64,000 nt of DNA. Origin: Pandoraea sp. PE-S2T-3. Its GTDB lineage: Bacteria; Pseudomonadota; Gammaproteobacteria; Burkholderiales; Burkholderiaceae. A program made the position numbers and the translations under genes. The DNA is taken from the NCBI RefSeq assembly GCF_002179965.1, contig NZ_NGUQ01000015.1:537724-601723 (forward strand), given 5' to 3'. Numbering within the stretch: the stretch's first letter is position 1; each line of letters begins with the position of its first letter. The notes below the pieces were generated by a model, which had not been told where the DNA came from, did no database searches, and was given only the letters and a program-made list of their open reading frames with translations. Positions 9,630 through 18,116 of this stretch are shown piece after piece.

Positions 9630-9651
9630 GATATTCCGTATGTGGTATATC
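9630..9651. promoter_or_regulatory. Candidate regulon site C (small gene/gntR)
   Basis: GATATTCCGTATGTGGTATATC, divided as GATATTCCGTA plus TGTGGTATATC, an imperfect palindrome sharing the GATATAC half with sites A, B and D. It lies 85 bases before the small membrane-protein gene and would allow autoregulation of gntR. Confidence 0.45.
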
Positions 9652-9736
9652 TTGAGACTTGTTGCGTTGCGACATACAATGCAAAGCAAGTTCTCCCCCA
9701 CGTACTGATCAATTTTCGTCTTTCAGGAGTGTCATC

Positions 9737-9955
9737 ATGTTTGTCGCTGCGCTGACTTTGCTCGCCCTCGCTGCCGCCCTCGCCACCGGTATTGCCATGG
9801 TTCATCTGTACGCATCGCTGCCGGCGTCGATGCTTGAAAAGGCCGAGAAGAATGGCCGCTTCGCTTACCTGGCGGAAACCACGCAGGCAATCGAATCGGG
9901 TAAACTCGTCACGAAGCCGGCAACCGTCGTGGGGCAGCAAGCATTGCGCCTCTGA
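9737..9955 (+). CDS. Small membrane protein of the oxalate locus
   Basis: A 72-residue protein not recognised from any named family. Residues 2-25 are a single hydrophobic helix (VAALTLLALAAALATGIA) suited to a membrane anchor or an uncleaved signal. The remainder is a short polar domain with ASMLEKAEKNG and AETTQAIESGKL. CAGGAG stands 7 bases before the ATG. Its stop is 29 bases before gntR, with which it is probably cotranscribed, and candidate operator C precedes it. It could assist the antiporter or sense oxalate at the membrane, but nothing in the sequence shows a function. Codon composition matches its neighbours, supporting a real gene. Confidence 0.7.
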   Translation: MFVAALTLLALAAALATGIAMVHLYASLPASMLEKAEKNGRFAYLAETTQAIESGKLVTKPATVVGQQALRL

Positions 9956-9984
9956 GGAGGCCGTAATACCTAGGAGACTATTGC

Positions 9985-10698
9985 ATGTCCCTGATCACCC
10001 CAACTCCGGAGCGAGTGACACCACTCGCGCTGGGGCCGATCGATACCACCACGAGTTTTCGTAATCAGGCGTATGCGCGGCTGAAAAAAGCCATCGCCGA
10101 CGCTGATATCTATAACCGGAAAGAAGAGATCCGCCTGGACGAGCGTCAGCTCATCCAGGAGCTTGGCGTTTCGCGCACCCCGATCCGCGAAGCGATGACC
10201 TTGCTGGAACAGGAAGGTTTTCTGCGTACTGTGCCGCGTCGTGGCATCTTCATCATCCGCAAGACCAAGCGTGAAATCGTCGAGATGATTCAGATGTGGG
10301 CCGCCCTCGAAGGCATGTCGGCCCGTCTGGCAACGCTGCACGCATCGGACGACGAGATCGCGAAGCTGCGTCACCTGTTCGATGAATTCGTCAACGCACC
10401 GCCGACGGACCACATCGAAGAGTATTCCGACGCCAACATCGACTTCCATCAGGCGCTGATCAACCTTGGCGGCTCGCAAGCGATTGCGAACACCATCAAG
10501 AACCTGTTCATTCACGTACGTGCCATCCGTAAAGTGACGATCGCTCAGAACGACCGGGCCGCGCGCTCGATTGTCGACCACCTGAAGATCATTACCGCGC
10601 TGGAAAAACGCGATACGGAACTGGCCGAGAAGCTCGCGCGCGACCACACCCTCGGTCTGGCCGCGTTCGTCGAAGAGCATTGCGACTTCCTCGACTGA
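9985..10698 (+). CDS. GntR-family regulator, FadR/FCD subfamily
   Basis: A 237-residue regulator. Residues about 28-90 form the winged HTH (RLDERQLIQELGVSRTPIREA, split as RLDERQLIQELG and VSRTPIREAMTLLEQEGF; wing VPRRGIFI). Residues about 95-225 form the all-helical FCD ligand domain, with the usual metal-binding set in IDFHQALI, IVDHLKI and ARDHTLG. Members of this subfamily bind small carboxylates and often repress a neighbouring catabolic operon. The gene lies between the PanE-like gene and fds, and related AT-rich sites occur upstream of oxlT, the PanE-like gene, itself and fds. It is therefore the best candidate for the oxalate/formate regulator, perhaps responding to oxalate, oxalyl-CoA or glyoxylate. 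TAGGAG precedes the ATG, and a strong terminator follows at 10751. Confidence 0.93.
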   Translation: MSLITPTPERVTPLALGPIDTTTSFRNQAYARLKKAIADADIYNRKEEIRLDERQLIQELGVSRTPIREAMTLLEQEGFLRTVPRRGIFIIRKTKREIVEMIQMWAALEGMSARLATLHASDDEIAKLRHLFDEFVNAPPTDHIEEYSDANIDFHQALINLGGSQAIANTIKNLFIHVRAIRKVTIAQNDRAARSIVDHLKIITALEKRDTELAEKLARDHTLGLAAFVEEHCDFLD

Positions 10699-10750
10699 TC
10701 GCATGACCGGCGACTGACGTCCGCCAAGCGCATCGCATCTGCGCACAAAG

Positions 10751-10785
10751 AAAGCCAGCTGCACACTCGTGCCGCTGGCTTTTTT
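10751..10785 (+). terminator. Rho-independent terminator after gntR
   Basis: Stem AAAGCCAGC with GCTGGCTTT closed by a 14-base loop and followed by a run of T. It lies 52 bases past the gntR stop and separates it from fds. Confidence 0.88.
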
Positions 10786-10970
10786 GTTTCCCCGCGCTTC
10801 TCATTCGACTCCACGGCATACTCTATTAGCCGCCCTCTGCGCGTCGCGCTCGCCGACGCCCCGCTTCATCCCGTCTTTCGCATCGTCTGCATCATCCAAG
10901 TCACCCGACCCCGGCCATCTCGGCACCTCGGGTAAACGAGCCTGCCAAACCCTCTCTCAAGCTATTGCAC

Positions 10971-10992
10971 GTATACCGTATATCATATATCG
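10971..10992. promoter_or_regulatory. Candidate regulon site D (fds operon)
   Basis: Contains GTATACCGTATATCA; the reverse strand reads TGATATACGGTATAC, one mismatch from site B. It stands about 375 bases before fdsG, so either a long leader exists or it acts at a distance. Confidence 0.55.
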
Positions 10993-11368
10993 TGTTTCAC
11001 ATACTGATGCTTCGACACCGACAAGACGGCCACTCCCCATGCCGCCTCTGACGTGACAAAGCGCCGCCCGGGAAAGTGGGCGACAAGCCGCTCGCAGATC
11101 AGCGAGGCTTGGCAGTTCCGGTTCATGATGTAAGCAACGGGCGAGAGGCCAGCTCGTGCGGCATATGGTGGGGGCTATGTGCCGCACACGCATCCGGCGT
11201 CAACGCTAATCGCTAGACCCGAGCCGCGTCTTCCGGATGCGTTTTTATCGGGCCTCTCGCCCCGGGGCAAGCCGAACAGGTTTGCCGGAATTTAATTGCG
11301 GTAGACAAAACATATTCATACCCGCAGGTGCGCCGTCCCCCCGGCAAGCCAAACAGGAGACAACTGCC
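10993..11368. other. Leader region of the fds operon
   Basis: No gene is supported here. A segment TTGGCAGTTCCGGTTCA near 11110 resembles a sigma-54 promoter only loosely. CAGGAG at 11354 is the fdsG ribosome site. Confidence 0.4.
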
Positions 11369-11836
11369 ATGCGCGAGGCTTATTCCGTCGCGACGGTGCA
11401 AGCGATTCTGGACGCTCATGCAGCGCAGGAGGGGCCGCTATTGCCCATCCTCCACGACGTTCAGGAAGCCTTCGGCTTCGTGCCCCCGGACGCCGTGCCC
11501 GTTATCGCCAACGCCCTCAATCTCTCGCGCGCCGAAGTTCACGGCGTGATCACGTTCTATCACCACTTCCGCACCAGTGCGCCGCCGCGCCACGTGGTGC
11601 AGATTTGTCGTGCCGAAGCCTGTCAGAGCATGGGGGCCGACGCCCTCGTCGCGCATGCCGAGCGCGTCATCGGTTGCGCGATGCACGCCCATAGCGGCGA
11701 CGTCGCGCTCGAACCCGTGTATTGCCTTGGCCAGTGCGCCACGTCGCCGGCCATCACCATCGACGACAAGCTGCACGCGCGCGTCACCCCCGAGAAATTC
11801 GACCGCCTGCTCGCCCGCGCGAAGGATGCCGTATGA
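11369..11836 (+). CDS. fdsG: NAD-dependent formate dehydrogenase gamma subunit
   Basis: NuoE-like thioredoxin-fold [2Fe-2S] subunit of the soluble FdsABG formate dehydrogenase, 155 residues from the ATG at 11369 (CAGGAG ribosome site; an upstream in-frame extension is unsupported). The cluster cysteines are C80 and C85 (CRAEAC) and C119 and C123 (CLGQC), the standard spacing. It relays electrons between the FdsA iron-sulfur chain and the flavin subunit in the cytoplasm. The stop overlaps the fdsB start by four bases (ATGA), indicating translational coupling. It heads the fds operon, whose product would oxidise the formate released by the oxalate pathway. HoxE or NuoE are the alternatives, excluded by the gene order. 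Confidence 0.95.
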   Translation: MREAYSVATVQAILDAHAAQEGPLLPILHDVQEAFGFVPPDAVPVIANALNLSRAEVHGVITFYHHFRTSAPPRHVVQICRAEACQSMGADALVAHAERVIGCAMHAHSGDVALEPVYCLGQCATSPAITIDDKLHARVTPEKFDRLLARAKDAV

Positions 11837-13434
11837 GCCAAGCTCCCGCCCAATCCAGCCCATCGACCGGCACCGTGCGTCTCTACCTGCCGCGCGACTC
11901 TGCCGCCCTCGCCCTCGGTGCCGATGAAGTCGCCGAGGCCATCGTCGCTGAAGCGGCCGCACGCGGCATTGCCATCGAACTGGTGCGCAACGGTACGCGC
12001 GGCATGCTCTGGCTCGAACCGCTGCTCGAAGTCGCCACGCCGGCAGGCCGCGTCGCTTACGGCCCGGTCGAGGTCGACGACGTGCCGGCTCTGTTCGATG
12101 CGAACGTCGTCACCGGCGGCGATCATCCGCTCGCACTCGGCCTGACCGAAGAAATCCCGTATCTGAAGCAGCAGGAACGCCTCACGTTCGCTCGCGTAGG
12201 CGTGACCGATCCCGTCTCGGTCGACGATTACGTCGCCCACGACGGCTATCGCGGCCTGCGCAACGCCCTCGCCATGGACGGTGCCGCCATCGTCTCGCAA
12301 GTGACCGATTCAGGCCTGCGCGGCCGCGGCGGTGCAGCCTTCCCGACCGGTATCAAGTGGAAGACCGTGCTGAACACGCCTTCAGCGCAGAAGTACATCG
12401 TCTGCAACGCCGACGAAGGCGACTCCGGCACGTTTGCCGACCGCATGCTGATGGAAGGCGACCCGCTCGTGCTCGTCGAAGGCATGACGATTGGCGGCAT
12501 CGCCGTCGGCGCCACGCGCGGCTACATCTACGTGCGTAGCGAGTACCCGCATTCGATCGATGTGCTCAATGAAGCCATCGTCAATGCGAATGCCGCCGGC
12601 TACCTTGGCGAGAACATCCTCGGCTCGGGCAAGACGTTCCATCTGGAAGTGCGCAAGGCCGCCGGCGCGTATGTCTGCGGCGAAGAAACCGCGCTGCTCG
12701 AGAGTCTCGAAGGCAAACGCGGTGTCGTGCGCGCCAAGCCGCCGCTGCCCGCCATCGAAGGCTTGTTCGGCCAGCCGACGGTCATCAACAACGTGATCTC
12801 GCTGGCCTCGGTGCCGATCATCATGGATCGCGGCGCCGACTTCTATAAGAACTTCGGCATGGGCCGCTCGCGCGGCACGCTGCCGATTCAGCTGGCGGGC
12901 AACATCAAGTACGGCGGCCTGATCGAAAAGGCCTTCGGCGTCACGCTGCGCGAGATTCTGTACGACTACGGCGGCGGTGCCATCACCGGCCGCCCGCTGC
13001 GCGCGGTGCAGGTCGGCGGGCCGCTTGGCTCCTATCTGCCCGAATCGCAGTGGGACACGCCGCTCGACTACGAAGCGTTTGCTGCGCTGTGGGCCGTGCT
13101 CGGTCACGGCGGCATCGTGGCCCACGACGACACCGTCGATCTCGCCAAGCTGGCGCGCTACGCGATGGAGTTCTGCACCATCGAATCGTGTGGCAAGTGC
13201 ACACCGTGCCGCATCGGCTCGACGCGCGGCGTCGAAGTGATGGACCGGATCATCGACGGGCGCGACCGCCCCAAACAGATCAAATTGTTGCGCGACCTGT
13301 GCGACACCATGCTGGCCGGCTCGCTGTGCGCGATGGGCGGCATGACGCCCTACCCCGTGCTGTCGGCACTGAACCATTTCCCCGAAGACTTCGGCGCGGC
13401 TGAAGCATCGAACCAGCCGACTAAGGCCGCCTAG
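11833..13434 (+). CDS. fdsB: NAD-dependent formate dehydrogenase beta subunit
   Basis: NuoF-like flavin subunit, 533 residues. An N-terminal domain of about 110 residues resembles the thioredoxin-like fold but lacks the cluster cysteines. The NADH/FMN domain follows with LRGRGGAAFPTGIKW near residues 155-170, NADEGDSGTF, and GAYVCGEETAL. The [4Fe-4S] ligands are C453, C456 and C459 in ESCGKCTPCR and C499 in GSLCAMGG. It passes electrons from FdsA to NAD through FMN. Start by four-base overlap with fdsG. Gap of 13 bases to fdsA. HoxF is the nearest alternative but would not be followed by a molybdopterin formate dehydrogenase. Confidence 0.96.
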   Translation: MSQAPAQSSPSTGTVRLYLPRDSAALALGADEVAEAIVAEAAARGIAIELVRNGTRGMLWLEPLLEVATPAGRVAYGPVEVDDVPALFDANVVTGGDHPLALGLTEEIPYLKQQERLTFARVGVTDPVSVDDYVAHDGYRGLRNALAMDGAAIVSQVTDSGLRGRGGAAFPTGIKWKTVLNTPSAQKYIVCNADEGDSGTFADRMLMEGDPLVLVEGMTIGGIAVGATRGYIYVRSEYPHSIDVLNEAIVNANAAGYLGENILGSGKTFHLEVRKAAGAYVCGEETALLESLEGKRGVVRAKPPLPAIEGLFGQPTVINNVISLASVPIIMDRGADFYKNFGMGRSRGTLPIQLAGNIKYGGLIEKAFGVTLREILYDYGGGAITGRPLRAVQVGGPLGSYLPESQWDTPLDYEAFAALWAVLGHGGIVAHDDTVDLAKLARYAMEFCTIESCGKCTPCRIGSTRGVEVMDRIIDGRDRPKQIKLLRDLCDTMLAGSLCAMGGMTPYPVLSALNHFPEDFGAAEASNQPTKAA

Positions 13435-13447
13435 GAGAGCCCTCACC

Positions 13448-16312
13448 ATGATGGACCCGATGTTCGAAAAGGATTACGGCACGCCGCGTCGCGAGTCGCA
13501 GAAAGAAGTCACGCTCGAGATCGACGGCGAGCAGATCACCGTGCCCGCCGGCACGTCGATCATGCGTGCGGCGTCCGAAGGCGGCGTGAACGTGCCCAAG
13601 CTGTGCGCCACCGACTCGCTGGAGCCGTTCGGCTCGTGCCGTCTGTGTCTGGTGGAAATCGAAGGCCGTCGCGGCTTCCCTGCATCGTGCACCACGCCCG
13701 TTGAGCCGGGCATGAAAGTGCGCACGCAAACGCCGAAATTGCAGGAACTGCGCAAGGGCGTGATGGAGCTGTACATCTCCGATCACCCGCTCGACTGCCT
13801 GACCTGTGCGGCCAATGGCGACTGCGAATTGCAGGACATGGCGGGTGTCACCGGCCTGCGCGAAGTGCGCTACGGCTTCGACGGCGCCAACCACTTCGAC
13901 AGCCAGAAAGACGAAACCAACCCCTACTTCACCTACGACGCCTCGAAGTGCATCGTCTGCAATCGATGCGTGCGCGCGTGTGAAGAAACGCAGGGCACGT
14001 TCGCGCTGACGATCTCGGGCCGTGGCTTCGAAGCCCGCGTCTCGCCGGGGCAGGACCAGCCGTTCATGGATTCGGAATGCGTGTCGTGCGGCGCCTGCGT
14101 GGCCGCCTGCCCGACCGCAACGCTGCAAGAGAAGTCGGTCATTCACCTCGGTCAGGCCGAACACGCCAAGGTCACCACCTGCGCCTATTGCGGCGTGGGC
14201 TGCTCGCTCAAGGCGGAGATGAAGGGCAATGAAGTCGTGCGCATGGTGCCGCACAAGGATGGTCAGGCCAACGAAGGCCACGCCTGCGTGAAGGGCCGCT
14301 TTGCATGGGGCTATGCCACGCACAAGGACCGGATCCTTACACCGAAGATCCGCAAGAAGATCACCGACCCGTGGCAGGAAGTGTCGTGGGACGAGGCACT
14401 CGACTACGCCGCGTCGGAGTTCAAGCGCATTCAGGCCAAATACGGCCGCGATTCGATCGGCGGCCTGGTGTCGTCGCGCTGCACGAACGAGGAAGACTAC
14501 CTCGTGCAGAAACTCGTGCGCGCCGCCTTCGGCAACAACAACGTCGACACCTGCGCCCGTGTGTGCCACTCGCCGACCGGCTATGGTCTGAAGGCCACGC
14601 TCGGTGAATCGGCCGGTACGCAGACGTTCAAATCGGTGGAACACTCCGACGTGATTCTGGTGATGGGCGCGAACCCGACCGATGGTCACCCGGTGTTCGG
14701 CTCGCGCATGAAGAAGCGTCTGCGCGAAGGCGCCAAGCTGATCGTGATCGACCCGCGTCGCATCGATCTGGTGAAGAGCCCGCACATCCACGCCGACTAC
14801 CACCTGCAACTGCGCCCCGGCACGAACGTGGCGATGGTCAATGCCCTCGCCCACGTGATCGTCACCGAAGGCCTGATGGCGGATGACTTCATCGCCGAGC
14901 GCTGTGAAGACCGTGCCTTCGGCCAATGGCGTGACTTCGTTTCCCGCGCAGAGAACTCGCCGGAAGCCACCGAAGTGCACACCGGCGTGCCGGCGCATCT
15001 GGTGCGTGGTGCCGCGCGTCTGTACGCCACGGGCGGCAACGCAGCGATTTACTACGGGCTGGGCGTGACTGAGCATGCGCAAGGTTCCACGACCGTGATC
15101 GGCATCGCCAACCTCTCGATGGCCACGGGCAACATCGGCCGCGAAGGCGTGGGCGTGAACCCGCTGCGCGGTCAGAACAACGTGCAGGGCTCGTGCGACA
15201 TGGGTGCCTTCCCGCACGAACTGCCGGGCTATCGCCACGTCTCGGATGCCAGCGCACGTGCACTGTTCGAAGCCGAATGGGGCGTCGAACTGCAATCGGA
15301 GCCGGGTCTGCGGATTCCGAACATGTTCGATGCCGCGCTCTCGGGCACCTTCATGGGCCTGTACTGCCAGGGCGAAGACATCGTTCAGTCCGACCCGAAC
15401 ACGCAGCACGTGACCCACGCGCTGGAGCAGATGGAGTGCATCGTCGTGCAGGACATCTTCCTGAACGAAACCGCCAAGTACGCCCACGTGCTGCTGCCCG
15501 GTTCATCGTTCCTGGAGAAGGACGGCACGTTCACCAACGCCGAGCGCCGTATCTCGCGCGTGCGTCAGGTGATGCCGCCGCGCGGCGGCTACGCCGACTG
15601 GGAAGTGACGATCATGCTCGCCAAGCGTCTGGGCTACGAGATGAACTACTCGCACCCGTCGGAAATCATGGACGAGATTGCGCGCCTGACGCCGACCTTC
15701 AGCGGGGTGAGTTACGCCAGACTCGACGAGTTGGGCAGCGTGCAATGGCCGTGCAACGCCGAAGCGCCGGAAGGCACCCCGGTCATGCACATCGACGAAT
15801 TCGTGCGCGGCAAGGGCAAGTTCCTGATCACGCAGTACGTGCCGACCGACGAAAAGGTGACGCGCCGCTTCCCGCTTATTCTGACCACGGGCCGGATTCT
15901 GTCGCAGTACAACGTCGGCGCGCAGACGCGTCGTACCGACAACAACCACTGGCACAGTGAAGACCGGCTTGAGCTCCATCCCCATGACGCAGAAGAACGC
16001 GGCGTGAAGGATGGCGACTGGGTCGGCATTCAGAGCCGCGCGGGCGAGACGGTGCTGCGCGCGATCGTGAGCGATCGCATGCAGCCGGGCGTGGTGTACA
16101 CGACGTTCCACTTCCCGGAGTCGGGGGCCAACGTCATCACGACCGACAACTCGGACTGGGCGACCAACTGCCCCGAGTACAAGGTAACGGCGGTGCAGGT
16201 CACGCCGGTGGCGCAGCCGTCGGATTGGCAGCGCCAGTACTCGGACTTCAACCGTCAGCAGGAAGCGTTCCTGGGCCACGCACAAGGCGCGGCCGAAGCG
16301 AACGCGGGGTAA
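13448..16312 (+). CDS. fdsA: NAD-dependent formate dehydrogenase alpha subunit, Mo/W-bis-MGD
   Basis: Catalytic subunit, 954 residues. Order of centres: [2Fe-2S] ferredoxin domain (C53, C64, C67, C81); His-Cys3 [4Fe-4S] site (H113, C117, C120, C126); two ferredoxin-type [4Fe-4S] clusters (C168, C171, C174, C178 and C211, C214, C217, C221); then the molybdopterin domain with its own cluster (C245, C248, C252, C280). The metal-ligand cysteine and adjacent catalytic histidine are C373-H374 in RVCHSPTG, so this is the cysteine, not selenocysteine, form. A C-terminal Molydop_binding domain ends the protein (GAQTRRTDNNHWH). It oxidises formate to CO2, oxygen-tolerant in known FdsA. GAGAG before the ATG ATG start is a weak ribosome site. 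FdsA needs an FdhD-type sulfurtransferase for activity; none is encoded next to it here. Confidence 0.97.
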   Translation: MMDPMFEKDYGTPRRESQKEVTLEIDGEQITVPAGTSIMRAASEGGVNVPKLCATDSLEPFGSCRLCLVEIEGRRGFPASCTTPVEPGMKVRTQTPKLQELRKGVMELYISDHPLDCLTCAANGDCELQDMAGVTGLREVRYGFDGANHFDSQKDETNPYFTYDASKCIVCNRCVRACEETQGTFALTISGRGFEARVSPGQDQPFMDSECVSCGACVAACPTATLQEKSVIHLGQAEHAKVTTCAYCGVGCSLKAEMKGNEVVRMVPHKDGQANEGHACVKGRFAWGYATHKDRILTPKIRKKITDPWQEVSWDEALDYAASEFKRIQAKYGRDSIGGLVSSRCTNEEDYLVQKLVRAAFGNNNVDTCARVCHSPTGYGLKATLGESAGTQTFKSVEHSDVILVMGANPTDGHPVFGSRMKKRLREGAKLIVIDPRRIDLVKSPHIHADYHLQLRPGTNVAMVNALAHVIVTEGLMADDFIAERCEDRAFGQWRDFVSRAENSPEATEVHTGVPAHLVRGAARLYATGGNAAIYYGLGVTEHAQGSTTVIGIANLSMATGNIGREGVGVNPLRGQNNVQGSCDMGAFPHELPGYRHVSDASARALFEAEWGVELQSEPGLRIPNMFDAALSGTFMGLYCQGEDIVQSDPNTQHVTHALEQMECIVVQDIFLNETAKYAHVLLPGSSFLEKDGTFTNAERRISRVRQVMPPRGGYADWEVTIMLAKRLGYEMNYSHPSEIMDEIARLTPTFSGVSYARLDELGSVQWPCNAEAPEGTPVMHIDEFVRGKGKFLITQYVPTDEKVTRRFPLILTTGRILSQYNVGAQTRRTDNNHWHSEDRLELHPHDAEERGVKDGDWVGIQSRAGETVLRAIVSDRMQPGVVYTTFHFPESGANVITTDNSDWATNCPEYKVTAVQVTPVAQPSDWQRQYSDFNRQQEAFLGHAQGAAEANAG

Positions 16313-16360
16313 GCTTGGCCGGGTTTGCTTAAGGGGCAACTAGAGCAACCAGGGCAACCA

Positions 16361-16442
16361 GGACAATCCGCGTCCATCGCCGGGTGCCGGCGGGCTTCAT
16401 CGTCCAACGCCATGAGACGATGCGGCGGACGCAGGATTGTCC
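16361..16442. repeat. Nested inverted repeat between fdsA and fdsD
   Basis: Outer arms 16361-16375 and 16427-16442 pair over 15 bp with a single bulged base; inside, CATCGTC and GACGATG form a second stem around 16398-16422. No T tract follows. It lies in the 220-base gap where fdsC would normally be. Confidence 0.8.
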
Positions 16443-16532
16443 ACGGGACTGCCCCGTGCAGCGGGCCCGTCAAGTGACGGACTAGCGGACCAACGCAAAG
16501 ACAGCGGATTACGAGAGGGGACAGAACAGATC

Positions 16533-16766
16533 ATGGACACCGACAATCTGGTCAAGATGGCCAATCAGATCGGCGATTTCTTCGAGACGATGCCCGACCG
16601 CGACGAAGCGCTCGAGAGCATTGCGGGGCACTTGCGTCGCTTCTGGGCACCGCGCATGCGCATGACGATTCTCGAACATCTCGAATCGACCGACGGTCAC
16701 GGCATGCGTGAAATCGTGGTGGCAGCCATTACGGCCCATCGTGCGGAGCTTTGGCCACGCAGTTGA
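16533..16766 (+). CDS. fdsD: Formate dehydrogenase delta subunit
   Basis: A 77-residue protein matching the small FdsD subunit: it begins MDTDNLVKMANQIGDFF, followed by the conserved DRDEALESIAGHLRRFWAPRMR segment (split here as DRDEALESIAGH and LRRFWAPRMR) and IVVAAITAHRAEL. FdsD is required for a mature FdsABG complex, perhaps for cofactor insertion, though its exact role is unresolved. GAGAGGGG stands before the ATG. It is 220 bases from fdsA, separated by a structured segment rather than by fdsC, so its expression may be uncoupled from the upstream genes. Confidence 0.92.
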   Translation: MDTDNLVKMANQIGDFFETMPDRDEALESIAGHLRRFWAPRMRMTILEHLESTDGHGMREIVVAAITAHRAELWPRS

Positions 16767-16832
16767 ACGCCGAACCAACCGGTGCGGGAGAACGGTTCAT
16801 TCACCGGCTCATTCACCGGCTCAGGCACCAAC

Positions 16833-17681
16833 TCATGCACCGAGTTTGATCAAGACCGCGCCGCCCACGACCAGGCTGCATGCCACCAGGCGGCGCGCGT
16901 TGAGCTTCTCGCGCAGGAACAGCCAGCCGAGCAGCACCGCAAAGATGGCACTCGATTCGCGCAGCGCCGAGACCACACCCATCGGCAGAAATTGCAGCGC
17001 GAACACCACCATGCCGTAAGCGCACTGCGCGACCACACCGGCACCGAGCGCCTCGATCACGCGCCGGCGCGGCGCCAGGAACATCCCGCGCCAGCCACCC
17101 CGCAACTTCCACACGCCCCCGACGAGCGGCACGCTGGCAAACAGGTAGGCCCACGCGATATAGCCGAAGCCATTGCCGTTCGACATCCGCACGCCAAAGC
17201 CATCCACGACCGTGTAGGCCGCAATGAACACGCCGGTGAGCAAGGCGGCGGGTACGCTATCGCCCGAGAAGCGACGCCCGCGCAGCGCGAGCGTGAGAAT
17301 GCCGCCACAGATACATGCGATGCCGAGGGCGGCGATGCCGGAGGGCCACTCGCCCGCGAGCAACAGCGCCGCCCCCGAGATCAATAAGGGGGAGATACCG
17401 CGCGCAATCGGATAGATCTGCCCGAACTCCCCCACGCGATACGCGCGGATGAGCGCCACGGTGTAGCCGACCTGCGCACACGCCGAGAGCAAGATCAGCG
17501 GCCAGACCTGTATCGGTGGCAGCGGCAACAACACGATGCCGACCACGGCCGCAAGGAATTGCGGCACCGCCATCAGGCCGATTTGCCAGACGCGGTCGGG
17601 GCTTGCGTGGAGAAAGGCGTTCCAGGTGGCGTGCATCAGTGCAGAGAGCAGCACCAGCAGCACGATAGGCGTAGTGGTCAT
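16833..17681 (-). CDS. DMT/EamA-family transporter
   Basis: Drug/metabolite transporter of 282 residues with about ten hydrophobic helices and two EamA halves. The first half starts VLLVLLSALMHATWNAFLH, and the second starts near residue 145 with a GVFIAAYTVVDGFG helix; PIARGISPLLISG is a typical DMT helix. These inner-membrane carriers export or import small metabolites; the substrate cannot be told. The chosen ATG at 17681 has a poor ribosome site; a longer frame reading to 17945 adds low-complexity residues unlike the family. Convergent with fdsD. A threefold GGTTCATTCACC-like repeat lies between the two genes. Confidence 0.85.
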   Translation of the reverse strand: MTTTPIVLLVLLSALMHATWNAFLHASPDRVWQIGLMAVPQFLAAVVGIVLLPLPPIQVWPLILLSACAQVGYTVALIRAYRVGEFGQIYPIARGISPLLISGAALLLAGEWPSGIAALGIACICGGILTLALRGRRFSGDSVPAALLTGVFIAAYTVVDGFGVRMSNGNGFGYIAWAYLFASVPLVGGVWKLRGGWRGMFLAPRRRVIEALGAGVVAQCAYGMVVFALQFLPMGVVSALRESSAIFAVLLGWLFLREKLNARRLVACSLVVGGAVLIKLGA

Positions 17682-17937
17682 TAACGGGATAGCGGGTCGA
17701 CGGGTCGACGGGGGTCGGTCGGGGCGACGGCAACCGGCGGGGTGTGATTGCGACGAATACGTGCTTTCGATGGATGGGCCGCCGGGCAAGCCGCTATTGT
17801 GGCAGCAGCGCGCGTGCCGCCATAGAGCCAGCGTCCAACAATCCCACGGGGCCAGACGATTTCGGTCTGCATGCCGAAACGGTGCCGGGGCGCAATCAGG
17901 GAAAAAACACGGACGGGTTCGCGTCTCGCGAGAAAAG

Positions 17938-17960
17938 TTGTCCACACCCTTTGTGGATAA
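17938..17960. promoter_or_regulatory. Two DnaA-box-like sequences facing each other
   Basis: TTGTCCACA at 17938-17946 and TGTGGATAA at 17952-17960. The second is a perfect DnaA box on the minus strand and the first differs by one base. A degenerate third (ACTGGATAA) follows at 17964. The rest of the gap 17682-18116 shows no gene. Confidence 0.45.
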
Positions 17961-18116
17961 CCCACTGGATAACCCGCCCCTTCCCGCTCAAACCGCCCGT
18001 GCTTAGGGGCTGTCAAGAGCCTTGCCCAAAAAACGATCAGCACCGGAACAAATATTCGGCTTGACGGTCTGGCATCACCCTGCTCAAGCGCTATCGCCCT
18101 CGTTTTCGGCCCGATG

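Noticed and set aside
7973..9940. 655-codon minus-strand frame over the PanE-like gene
   Set aside because: It has no domain, no ribosome site, and covers a certain gene and its promoter.
11105..11125. Possible sigma-54 promoter upstream of fds
   Set aside because: The -12 element lacks the essential GC, so the match is chance-level.
13421..15487. 688-codon frame antisense to fdsA
   Set aside because: Same effect; fdsA is unambiguous by its cluster cysteines and catalytic Cys-His pair.
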